DNA from: RGIG2041 sp045578865
GTDB lineage: Bacteria > Bacillota > Clostridia > UBA1381 > UMGS1253
Length of the DNA stretch: 40,184 nt
Reading direction: 5' to 3'
NCBI GenBank assembly: GCA_045578865.1
Contig: JAZNLB010000033.1
Coordinates: 1-40,184 of the forward strand
In this document: positions 21,740 to 30,098 of the stretch, piece by piece
Position numbering within the stretch: position 1 is the first letter of the stretch
How the letters are laid out: each line of letters starts with the position of its first letter
Translations under genes and position numbers: made by a program
The notes under the pieces: generated by a model
What the model was told of the DNA's origin: nothing
What the model saw: the letters and a program-made list of their open reading frames with translations, nothing else
The model's database searches: none

Positions 21740-24700
21740 TTAATACTCAATTACGCCTTCGTATACGAGTTCTGCATTACCGGTCAGGTATACAGCTTTG
21801 TCCGTATAGCGAACGATTAACTCGCCACCCTTGACGCGAACCACGATGTCCTCGTCTTTTAAGCAATATCCGTTTTCAACCGCTGCAACAACCGCGGCGC
21901 ACGCACCCGTGCCACAAGCCGGTGTTTCGCCGTTGCCGCGCTCCCACACGCGCATGCGGATGGTTTTGTTATCTACCACACGCACAAATTCCGTATTGAT
22001 GCGCTCAGGGAAGAGGTCACTGTTTTCAAATTCCGGACCAATGCCGGCCACATCAATGTTGTCTACGCGGTCGCAGAAAACAACGCAGTGCGGATTGCCC
22101 ATGGACACGCAGGTGATGTTGTATTCCTTGCCGCCAATGGTTACCGGTTCGTTGATAATTCTTTGCTTATCAAAGTTTGCCGGCAGTTTTTCGGGCGCAA
22201 ATTCCGCCTTGCCCATATCCACACATGCACTTCGCACCAGACCGTTGTAGAGGTAAACTTTTACCTCTTTGATGCCGCTGGCGGTTTCAATCGTCATCTT
22301 TTCCTTCTTGACGAAATCGTTATCGTAGAGATACTTTGCAACACAACGGATAGAGTTGCCTGCCATTTGGCCTTCGCTGCCGTCCACATTGAACATACGC
22401 ATCTTCATGTCGGCGATGTTTGATTTTTCAATCAGAACCATACCGTCGCCGCCGATACCGTAATGACGGTCCGTGAAGTTGATGGCAAGCGGTTCCGGAC
22501 AGGTAATTTTGCCTTTGTAGTTGTCAAAGAAAATATAGTCGTCGCCCGTGCCCTGCATCTTGAGGAACTTGAGTTTTTGTTTGTTGCTGCGAAGTCTTGT
22601 GATGTTTACAAGTTCGGTGTTCTGCTGATTAAAGCGGCTTAAAATGATGTCGGCAAGGGCATTTGCAGTGTCCGGACTTGTCAGACATGCCACGGAAAGA
22701 CGAAGCGCCTGCATATGCAATTTGATATAGGCCTCGATTTCCTCCGGCTTGCCGCCGTTGGTATAGACGATATAGTCAAATGCTTTGTTTTCCAACATTT
22801 CGCTGACGCTTTCGTCTTGAACGGCAACCACATCCATGCCGAGTGCTTCAATCAATTCCGCACAAGCCGGTGCGGCATAAATCTTGATTTTTGCATCGTC
22901 AAACTTCTTTGCAAGTTGTAAAAGTTCGTAGCGGTCTTTCATGTGCATATTGATATATACACCGTTTCTGCCTTGCAGGTTAAAGCCCGCGGAAACCAGA
23001 CCTTTAAAGAGTGCTTCGTTTAATGTTCTGCCGATACCGAGCACCTCGCCGGTGGATTTCATTTCCGGACCGAGAATCGAGTTGATGCCCGACAGTTTTT
23101 CAAACGAGAATACCGGAACTTTTACGGTAAAGTACGGGGAAGACTTATAGAGTCCCGTACCGTAACCGAGGGACTTTAACGGCTCGCCCTGCATTACGCG
23201 TGTTGCCAAATCTACCATAGGAACACCTGTTACCTTACTGATGTACGGTACGGTTCTGGATGCACGCGGATTTACTTCAATAACATAAAGTTCGTTTTGG
23301 TAAATGAGGTACTGGATATTAATTAAACCTTGTGTCCTTAAGGAAAGCGCAAGTTTTTCCGAGCAGGAAATAATCTTTTCGAGCATAATGTCGCTTACGC
23401 TAAACGGCGGATATACGGCAATGGAGTCGCCGCTATGTACGCCTGCGCGCTCTACATGCTCCATAATACCCGGGATGAGAACATCCTCACCGTCGGAGAT
23501 AACATCTACCTCGAGCTCCTTACCCATCATATATTTGTCAATGAGCACCGGGTTTTCAATCTTTTGCGCCAAAATCATATTCATGTAACGCTCTACATCT
23601 TCGTTGGTATGTGCAATAGTCATATTCTGACCGCCGATTACATAGGACGGACGGAGCAGCACAGGGAAACCGAGGGTGTTTGCCGCTTCAAGCGCGCCTG
23701 CCATATCCATAGCGGTGAGCGCCTGCGGGCGCTTGATGGAAAAACGCTCCAAAAGTGCATCAAACTGTTCGCGGTCTTCCGCCATATCAATGCTTTCCGC
23801 ACTGGTACCCAAAATTTTGATGCCGCTTTCGGACAAGAATTTAACCAACTTGATTGCGGTTTGCCCGCCAAACGCTACAACTACGCCGCTCGGTTTTTCC
23901 ACTTCGATAACATTCATAACATCTTCCGGTGTCAGCGGCTCAAAATACAGGCGGTCTGCCGTATCAAAGTCGGTGGAAACGGTTTCCGGGTTGTTATTGA
24001 TGATAACAACCTCATAGCCCATTTTCTTGAGCGTCCATACGCAGTGTACGGAGGAGTAGTCAAACTCGATACCCTGACCGATACGAATCGGGCCGGAGCC
24101 GAGTACGATGATTTTTTCGCCACTCGTCTCCAGTTCTCTTGCTTCGCAATGGTCATCGTAGCTGGAGTAGAAATACGGGGTTTGCGCTTTAAACTCGCCG
24201 CCACAGGTATCTACCATCTTATAAACGCAACTTCTGTGCATCGGCACTTTGCAACCGGAAAGCCTTTCCAAAGCGGCATCCGGATAGCCAAGTTTTTTAC
24301 CTTCGAGATACTTGGCTTCATCTAAGTTGCCCGGAAGCGAATTTTCAAAAGCAACAAGATTTAAAAGTTTGGACAAAAACCACTTGTCAATTCTGGTGAT
24401 TTCGTGAATTCTGTCCAGACTTACGCCACGGCGAAGCGCCTCGTAAACTGCAAAAATTCTCTGGTCGTCCATGCGCGCCATAGCGGCTTCAATGTCTTTT
24501 TCCTCCTGCATTTTTTTAAGCTGCAGGGTGTCAAGACCGATTTCCGCACCACGCACCGCCTTCATAATCGCCATTTCAAAGGTCGGACCGATGGACATAA
24601 CTTCGCCCGTCGCCTTCATGGCAGTACCCAGTTTACGCTGCGCGTAAACGAATTTGTCAAACGGCCATTTCGGGAACTTTACAACAATATAGTCTACTGC

Positions 24701-25744
24701 CGGCTCAAAGCACGCCCATGTGCTGCCGGTCACATCGTTTCTGATTTCGTCTAAGGTGTAGCCGAGTGCAATTTTGGTTGTTACCTTTGCAATCGGGTAA
24801 CCCGTTGCCTTACTTGCAAGTGCACTTGAACGCGACACGCGCGGGTTTACCTCAATAACCGCATAGTTAAAACTGTTTGGATCGAGTGCAAACTGCACAT
24901 TACAGCCACCTTCGATTTTCAGTGCGGTAATAATATCAAGCGCCGCCTGGCTGAGCATCGTATATTCTTTTTTGGAAAGTGTGACTGCCGGAGCCACAAC
25001 GATAGAGTCGCCTGTGTGTACGCCAACCGGATCGAAGTTTTCCATCGAGCAGATGGTGATGGCGTTGCCTGCGGCATCACGCATAACTTCAAATTCTACT
25101 TCCTTCCAGCCGTAGATGTATTTTTCTACGAGAATTTGCGTAATCGGGGAGAGCAAAAGACCGTTTGCGGCGATTTTGCGGAATTCATCTTCGTTATAAG
25201 CCACACCGCCGCCGGCGCCACCTAAGGTAAATGCCGGACGGATGATGACTGGATAGCCGATGCGCGTTGCAATTTCGGTTGCGGCTTCCAAATCCGTTGC
25301 AATATCGGACGGGATACACGGCTGACCGAGTTCAAGCATCGTCTGCTTAAACAAATCGCGGTCCTCCGCCTTGATAATCGCTTCTTCGTTTGTACCGATG
25401 AGCTTCACGCCCATGCGGGATAAAAAGCCTTCTTCGGAAAGTTGCATTGCAATCGTCAGACCGGTCTGACCGCCGAGGGAAGCAAGCAAACTGTCCGGAC
25501 GCTCTTTTTCAATAATACGCTTAATGGTTTCCGGCGTGAGCGGCTCTAAATAGATTTCGTCCGCCATAGCCTTATCGGTCATGATGGTTGCCGGGTTGGA
25601 GTTGACAAGCACGATATCGAGGCCTGCATCTTTTAAAACACGGCATGCCTGCGTACCTGCATAGTCAAACTCTGCTGCCTGACCGATGACAATCGGGCCG
25701 GAGCCAATAACTAATACCTTTTTAATATTCGGATTTAACGGCAT
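21740..25744 (-). CDS. carB: Carbamoyl-phosphate synthase large subunit fused to a DapF-like epimerase domain
   Basis: One open frame of 1334 residues. Residues about 1-1055 are CarB: N-terminal carboxyphosphate ATP-grasp half (VLVIGSGPIVIGQAAEFDYAG), oligomerisation region, carbamate ATP-grasp half (IIVLGSGPIRIGQGIEFDYSS, about 555) and an allosteric MGS-like end. The last about 277 residues (encoded 22573-21740) are diaminopimelate epimerase-like: FLKMQGTGDDYIFFDN, RHYGIGGDGMVLIE, GNPHCVVFCD and ETPACGTGACA with the second catalytic Cys. The first catalytic Cys, normally in CGNG, reads MAGNSIRC, that is Ala. The junction SNKQKLKFLKMQG has no internal ribosome binding site, so a true fusion is likely. 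ATG 25744 has AGGTGA upstream and overlaps the end of carA. Confidence 0.93.
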   Translation of the reverse strand: MPLNPNIKKVLVIGSGPIVIGQAAEFDYAGTQACRVLKDAGLDIVLVNSNPATIMTDKAMADEIYLEPLTPETIKRIIEKERPDSLLASLGGQTGLTIAMQLSEEGFLSRMGVKLIGTNEEAIIKAEDRDLFKQTMLELGQPCIPSDIATDLEAATEIATRIGYPVIIRPAFTLGGAGGGVAYNEDEFRKIAANGLLLSPITQILVEKYIYGWKEVEFEVMRDAAGNAITICSMENFDPVGVHTGDSIVVAPAVTLSKKEYTMLSQAALDIITALKIEGGCNVQFALDPNSFNYAVIEVNPRVSRSSALASKATGYPIAKVTTKIALGYTLDEIRNDVTGSTWACFEPAVDYIVVKFPKWPFDKFVYAQRKLGTAMKATGEVMSIGPTFEMAIMKAVRGAEIGLDTLQLKKMQEEKDIEAAMARMDDQRIFAVYEALRRGVSLDRIHEITRIDKWFLSKLLNLVAFENSLPGNLDEAKYLEGKKLGYPDAALERLSGCKVPMHRSCVYKMVDTCGGEFKAQTPYFYSSYDDHCEARELETSGEKIIVLGSGPIRIGQGIEFDYSSVHCVWTLKKMGYEVVIINNNPETVSTDFDTADRLYFEPLTPEDVMNVIEVEKPSGVVVAFGGQTAIKLVKFLSESGIKILGTSAESIDMAEDREQFDALLERFSIKRPQALTAMDMAGALEAANTLGFPVLLRPSYVIGGQNMTIAHTNEDVERYMNMILAQKIENPVLIDKYMMGKELEVDVISDGEDVLIPGIMEHVERAGVHSGDSIAVYPPFSVSDIMLEKIISCSEKLALSLRTQGLINIQYLIYQNELYVIEVNPRASRTVPYISKVTGVPMVDLATRVMQGEPLKSLGYGTGLYKSSPYFTVKVPVFSFEKLSGINSILGPEMKSTGEVLGIGRTLNEALFKGLVSAGFNLQGRNGVYINMHMKDRYELLQLAKKFDDAKIKIYAAPACAELIEALGMDVVAVQDESVSEMLENKAFDYIVYTNGGKPEEIEAYIKLHMQALRLSVACLTSPDTANALADIILSRFNQQNTELVNITRLRSNKQKLKFLKMQGTGDDYIFFDNYKGKITCPEPLAINFTDRHYGIGGDGMVLIEKSNIADMKMRMFNVDGSEGQMAGNSIRCVAKYLYDNDFVKKEKMTIETASGIKEVKVYLYNGLVRSACVDMGKAEFAPEKLPANFDKQRIINEPVTIGGKEYNITCVSMGNPHCVVFCDRVDNIDVAGIGPEFENSDLFPERINTEFVRVVDNKTIRMRVWERGNGETPACGTGACAAVVAAVENGYCLKDEDIVVRVKGGELIVRYTDKAVYLTGNAELVYEGVIEY

Positions 25745-25745
25745 A

Positions 25746-26774
25746 TCATTCACCTACCATTTCCATAAATTTGTCAAACAGGAATGCAGCGCGTTGCGGC
25801 TCAAATTGCAGTCCCATTGCTTTTTTTCCTTTGTAGAACACACCTTCGCAGGTTTCGTCGTTTGCATTGACAAAGCATACAGTTGCATCTTCCGGAAGCG
25901 TGTCGGTTACAACCGCATAGCCGTGGTTTTGCGCTGTGATGTATACTTTGCCGGTTTCCAAATCACGCACCGGCACATTCGCACCGCGATGACCTACCTT
26001 TAATTTTTTCGTTTTTGCGCCTGCAGCAAGTGCCAAAATCTGATGACCGAGGCCCATGCCCAAAATTGGTTTCTTGCCGAGAATGGAGCGCACGGTTTCG
26101 ATTGTATCTGTATTCTCTGCCGGATTGCCCGGTCCTGCGGAGAGGACGATGGCATCATAGGTTAAAAGTTTATCTGCCCCGATGTTATACGGCAGTACGG
26201 ATACATGACAGCCGCGTGCATTAAATGTTTCTGCAATGCCTTGTGTTGCGCCGAGGTTTAATACCGCAATGCTGTATTTTGCATTTTCAGCAGGGAACAC
26301 ATCCATTTTGCCGTCCGATACTGCGGAAACAGCATCGTGGATAGCAAAATATTCAATCTTGCCGTCTGACGGAACTTCGGAAACAATCTTTGCCGTCATA
26401 GTTCCGTGTTCACGAATAATACGCGTCAGTTCGCGTGTGTCTACGCCGTAGATACCTACGATGCCACGCTCTTTTAAGAATGTATCTAAGTCGCCTTCAC
26501 AACGGAAGTTGGACGGCGTCGTGCACAAATCACGGATCACATAACCTGCCGCGTATACCTTATCGCTTTGAATGTCCTTGGTCACGATACCGTAATTGCC
26601 GATGAGCGGAAATGTTTGCAGTACAATCTGTCCGTAATAGCATGCATCGGTCAGCGTTTCCATATAACTGCCCATTGTGGTCGTAAACACCAACTCGCCG
26701 ATAGCATCGCCATCAGCGCCGAAGCGTTGCCCTTCAAAAACTTGTCCGTTTTCCAATACAATATATGCTTTCAT
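25746..26774 (-). CDS. carA: Carbamoyl-phosphate synthase small subunit lacking glutaminase catalytic residues
   Basis: Full-length (342 residues) CarA with the N-terminal small-subunit domain (AYIVLENGQVFEGQRFGADG) and a class I glutamine amidotransferase domain. In active CarA the nucleophile lies in GICLGHQ; here it reads GMGLGHQ (Cys to Gly). The His and Glu of the HPE motif read EPQ in LQFEPQRAAFLFD, and the following loop is about 6 residues short. The DPSY and GANHP positions are also changed (DACY, GANVP), while QNHGYAV is kept. Glutamine hydrolysis is therefore not expected; the complex may use free ammonia. Start ATG 26774 follows GGGAG by 7 bases, directly after the argF stop. It sits in the arginine operon. 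Confidence 0.93.
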   Translation of the reverse strand: MKAYIVLENGQVFEGQRFGADGDAIGELVFTTTMGSYMETLTDACYYGQIVLQTFPLIGNYGIVTKDIQSDKVYAAGYVIRDLCTTPSNFRCEGDLDTFLKERGIVGIYGVDTRELTRIIREHGTMTAKIVSEVPSDGKIEYFAIHDAVSAVSDGKMDVFPAENAKYSIAVLNLGATQGIAETFNARGCHVSVLPYNIGADKLLTYDAIVLSAGPGNPAENTDTIETVRSILGKKPILGMGLGHQILALAAGAKTKKLKVGHRGANVPVRDLETGKVYITAQNHGYAVVTDTLPEDATVCFVNANDETCEGVFYKGKKAMGLQFEPQRAAFLFDKFMEMVGE

Positions 26775-26776
26775 AC

Positions 26777-27682
26777 TCATTCTCCCATGCATTTTACCAA
26801 CACGGCTTTTTGTGCGTGCAGTCTATTTTCGGCCTCGTCGAAAATCTCGTTTGCGTGCGCTTCAAACACCTCTGCGGTGATTTCCTCACCACGGTGTGCC
26901 GGCAGACAGTGGAGCACCATTGCGTCCGGCTTTGCAACCGCCATTACGCTGTCGTTGATTTGGTAATCTTTAAAGATTTTCTTTCTCTCGGCAGCTTCTG
27001 CTTCCTGCCCCATGGATGCCCATACATCTGTGTAGAGTACATCTGCGTCCTTTGCCGCTTCCAGGATGGAGTCTGTGCAGGTAAAATTCCCGTTTTCACT
27101 TGCCCATTTCATTAAATCGGCGTCCGGCTTGTAGTTGCCGGGACACGCGATTGCAACTTCCATGCCCATTTTGATGCTGCCGACAATCAAGGAGTTTGCC
27201 ATGTTGTTGCCGTCACCAATGAAACAAAGTTTCAAACCTTCCAACCGAGTTTTGTGTTCGCGGATGGTCATTAAATCTGCGAGTACCTGACACGGATGAG
27301 CATAATCCGTCAGACCATTGATAACCGGAATCGAGCCGTAACTTGCCAAATCCTCCACCTCTTTTTGGGTGTAGGTGCGAATCATAATTCCGTCAATAAA
27401 TCTCGACAGTACTCTTGCGGTATCTTCCACGGGTTCGCCTCTGCCGATTTGCAAGTCGCTGGAACTTAAAAACAACGGGTAACCGCCGAGTTCGTACATA
27501 CCTACTTCAAAAGAAACGCGTGTTCTGGTGGACGATTTTTCAAAAATCAAACCGAGTGTTTTGCCTTCGAGATGTTTGTGTGCAATCCCGTTCTTTTTTT
27601 CGTATTTGAGCTGGTCTGCCAAATTGAGTGTATCCACAATGTCTTTTGCGGACCAATCGGAAAGCTTTAACAGATGCTTCAT
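26777..27682 (-). CDS. argF: Ornithine carbamoyltransferase
   Basis: Makes citrulline from ornithine and carbamoyl phosphate. The carbamoyl-phosphate motif SSTRTRVSFEVGM is near residue 50, the HPCQVLADL segment near 129, and the ornithine/catalytic HCLPAHRGEEIT motif near 265; 301 residues. ATG 27682 overlaps the argD stop by four bases (ATGA) with AAGGAGTGAT upstream. It lies directly before carA-carB, so carbamoyl phosphate from that complex is likely intended for arginine. Confidence 0.96.
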   Translation of the reverse strand: MKHLLKLSDWSAKDIVDTLNLADQLKYEKKNGIAHKHLEGKTLGLIFEKSSTRTRVSFEVGMYELGGYPLFLSSSDLQIGRGEPVEDTARVLSRFIDGIMIRTYTQKEVEDLASYGSIPVINGLTDYAHPCQVLADLMTIREHKTRLEGLKLCFIGDGNNMANSLIVGSIKMGMEVAIACPGNYKPDADLMKWASENGNFTCTDSILEAAKDADVLYTDVWASMGQEAEAAERKKIFKDYQINDSVMAVAKPDAMVLHCLPAHRGEEITAEVFEAHANEIFDEAENRLHAQKAVLVKCMGE

Positions 27683-28836
27683 GCTTCAATCACTCCTTTT
27701 AATATTTCAAGACCGTAGTCTAATTCTGCGTAAGATATATTCAGTGCCGGAAGCAGACGCACTTTCGTCTTTGCCGTAAGCACCAATAAGCCTTTTTCCA
27801 TACAAGCCTTTACGATATCGCCTGCGGGTTTTTCTGTTTCAACGCCGAGCATAAAGCCTTTGCCCGATACGGATTTTACGCCGCGGATTTGCAAAAGTTT
27901 TTCGCAAAGGTAGGCACTCTTTTCGCGCACTTGCACTAAAAGAGCATCATCTATGCGCTCTAAAATGCTTTTTGCACCTGCACAGCATACCGGATTTCCG
28001 CCAAAGGTGGAGCCGTGTGTACCTGCCGGCAAAATATCTTTTAATTTTTCATTAAACATGGTTGCGCCGAGCGGCAGACCGCCGGCAAGACCCTTTGCCG
28101 TGGATACGATGTCCGGGGTAAGGCAAGTGTCCATATACGAATACAGACTACCTGTTCTTCCGTTGCCTGTTTGTACCTCATCTACAATCAGAAGTATATC
28201 TTTTTCAGTGGTGATTTTTTCAATACATGCCATAAACTCGTCCGTCAGCGGCATTACACCGCCTTCGCCCTGTACGGTTTCTATCATAATCGCCGCTGTG
28301 CGTGCGCTCACTTTTTCCAACAGCGCTTCGCAATCGTTTGCAGGCGTGTAAACAAACCCTTCCGTAAACGGCGTGAAATTTTTGTGGAACACATCCTGGC
28401 CCGTAGCGGACAGCGTAGTTATCGTTCTGCCGTGAAAACTGTTTACAAGCGTGATGATTTCATTTTTATTTTCGTCCGTATCTGTGCCGAATTTGCGAGC
28501 CGCTTTAATAGCACACTCGTTTGCCTCTGCGCCCGAATTGGCAAAAAACACCTTCGCCATTCCCGTCTTTTCGCAAAGCATCGCCGCCAAATCTGCACAC
28601 GGCTGCGTATAATAAAGGTTGGAAGCGTGCGCCAACTTCGAAAGTTGCTCCGTTACCGCCTTCATCCACACCTCATCGCACAACCCGAATGTATTTACCG
28701 CAATACCCGTACCGAAATCCACATAAGTCTTCCCGTTTTCATCCGTTAAGGTCGAGCCCTTTCCCTCTTTTAATACAATCGGAAAACGCCCGTAAGTATG
28801 CATTATGTACTGGTTATCTTTTTCAAATGTTGTCAT
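27679..28836 (-). CDS. argD: Acetylornithine aminotransferase
   Basis: PLP enzyme converting N-acetylglutamate semialdehyde to N-acetylornithine. Motifs: FGTGIAVNTFG, FFANSGAEANECAIKAAR (about residue 98), IVDEVQTGNGRTG (about 215), the PLP-lysine region STAKGLAGGLPLGA (about 242-255) and HGSTFGGNPV. It has 385 residues, typical for ArgD. GGTGAT precedes ATG 28836. It is separated from argB by 388 bases that carry a duplicated repeat, the only large gap in the arg operon. Confidence 0.95.
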   Translation of the reverse strand: MTTFEKDNQYIMHTYGRFPIVLKEGKGSTLTDENGKTYVDFGTGIAVNTFGLCDEVWMKAVTEQLSKLAHASNLYYTQPCADLAAMLCEKTGMAKVFFANSGAEANECAIKAARKFGTDTDENKNEIITLVNSFHGRTITTLSATGQDVFHKNFTPFTEGFVYTPANDCEALLEKVSARTAAIMIETVQGEGGVMPLTDEFMACIEKITTEKDILLIVDEVQTGNGRTGSLYSYMDTCLTPDIVSTAKGLAGGLPLGATMFNEKLKDILPAGTHGSTFGGNPVCCAGAKSILERIDDALLVQVREKSAYLCEKLLQIRGVKSVSGKGFMLGVETEKPAGDIVKACMEKGLLVLTAKTKVRLLPALNISYAELDYGLEILKGVIEA

Positions 28837-28878
28837 GTTTATATCACCAAAGTTTCCTAAAATTCATTTTTCTGATGG

Positions 28879-29074
28879 TTATTTTGTTGTATTGCGTCGT
28901 TGTTATGTTCGCATATACAAAAGTATTATGCGAACCTAGCCGCCTAGCACTACAAGCAAAATCCCGCATCAGAGTTGCTTATTTTGTTATATTGCGTCGT
29001 TGTTGCGCTTGCATATACAAAAGCATTATGCGAACCTAGCCGCCTAGCACCACAAGCAAAATCCCGCATCAGAT
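28879..29074. repeat. Two tandem copies of a 100-bp intergenic repeat
   Basis: Copy 1 (28879-28974) and copy 2 (28979-29074) are offset by exactly 100 bases and differ at only a few positions. Each holds a possible hairpin (in copy 1 GTTCGCATA with TATGCGAAC), the invariant ACCTAGCCGCCTAGCAC, and ends with ATCCCGCATCAGA. TCTGATG at 28871 is the inverse of CATCAGA at the copy ends, giving a mobile-element-like outline. No ORF is supported. It lies inside the arginine operon between argB and argD. The remaining 29075-29224 contains another GC-rich non-coding stretch (about 29140-29215) without a gene I can support. Confidence 0.8.
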
Positions 29075-29224
29075 GGTGGTTGTAGTTTTTTTAATTTGCT
29101 TTTTGCAGTTTTTAAATGTGTGTATGCTTAATGAGGAAATTTGTGTGCAAGACGAGGCGGCACCGCAGTGCTATATGTCTTATATGCGCGAGGATGCCAA
29201 CGAAGTATTACACCAACTTTACCA

Positions 29225-30076
29225 TTAAACAAACATGGTACCGATACCTTCGTCCGTCAATACCTCAATCAAAATGGAGTGGGGGACTCTGCCGTCGATA
29301 ATAAATACGCGCTTAACGCCTTGACGAATGGCCTCGATGCAACATTCCACTTTCGGAATCATACCGCCCGAGATTACGCCCTGGCTCACAAGGTGCGGAG
29401 CTTCGCTGACATTGACTTTGCGAATCAAGGAGGACTCGTCGTCTTTGTCCAACAGAAGGCCTGGAATATCTGTCATGGAAATAAAGCCTTCCGCCTGCAG
29501 AGCACCTGCAATTTTTGCCGCCGCCGTATCGGCGTTAATGTTGTAAATATGGCCTTCATTGTCGCAGCCGACGGTAGAGATTACCGGAATGTAACCTGCA
29601 TCGAGCACATCTAAAATCGGCTGGGTGTTAATGTTGGTGATTTCGCCGACAAAACCGAGACGCGCATCTTTAACCTTTGCCTCAATCATATGGCCGTCCG
29701 TGCCGCAAAGGCCGATCGCTTTTCCACCCTTCATGTGCATCATATTTACGAGGCCCTTGTTGAGTTTGCCGGAAAGCACCATTTGCACAATGTCTACGGT
29801 TTCTTCATCCGTTACACGCAGACCATCCACAAAATCGCTCTTTTTGCCGATTTTGGTCAGCATCTGCGAAATTTCCGGACCGCCGCCATGCACCAATACG
29901 ACCTTGATACCGATTAAAGACAAAAGAACAATGTCGCCCATTACGGCTTCTTTAAGTTCGTTGTTAATCATGGCGTTACCGCCGTATTTGACCACGAGAA
30001 TTTTGTTGTTGTATTTTTGTATGTACGGAAGCGCCTCTGTTAAGATTTGTGCGCGTTCTGTCATCGTTAAATTCAT
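29225..30076 (-). CDS. argB: Acetylglutamate kinase
   Basis: Phosphorylates N-acetylglutamate, the usual feedback point of arginine synthesis. It shows the amino-acid-kinase motifs VVKYGGNAMIN (about residue 27), VLVHGGGPEIS (about 60), the substrate region ISTVGCDNEGHIYNINADTAA (about 175) and SGGMIPKVECC (about 235), 283 residues. The N-terminal helix (TERAQILTEALPYIQKY) is of the length seen in arginine-inhibited hexameric enzymes, so feedback inhibition is likely. ATG 30076 has only a weak upstream site. It follows argJ by 22 bases. Confidence 0.96.
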   Translation of the reverse strand: MNLTMTERAQILTEALPYIQKYNNKILVVKYGGNAMINNELKEAVMGDIVLLSLIGIKVVLVHGGGPEISQMLTKIGKKSDFVDGLRVTDEETVDIVQMVLSGKLNKGLVNMMHMKGGKAIGLCGTDGHMIEAKVKDARLGFVGEITNINTQPILDVLDAGYIPVISTVGCDNEGHIYNINADTAAAKIAGALQAEGFISMTDIPGLLLDKDDESSLIRKVNVSEAPHLVSQGVISGGMIPKVECCIEAIRQGVKRVFIIDGRVPHSILIEVLTDEGIGTMFV

Positions 30077-30098
30077 CTTTGTTTCCGCCTTTCCGTGC

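Noticed and set aside
23435..24325. 296-codon plus-strand frame inside carB
   Set aside because: Antisense to the conserved carbamoyl-phosphate synthase; no domain or start signal.
25746..26774. CarA as a frameshifted or mis-assembled pseudogene
   Set aside because: The frame is intact over the full family length, and residues around the missing triad are conserved; the changes are separate substitutions.
28879..29074. CRISPR-like repeats
   Set aside because: Only two 100-bp copies in direct tandem, no spacers and no cas genes.
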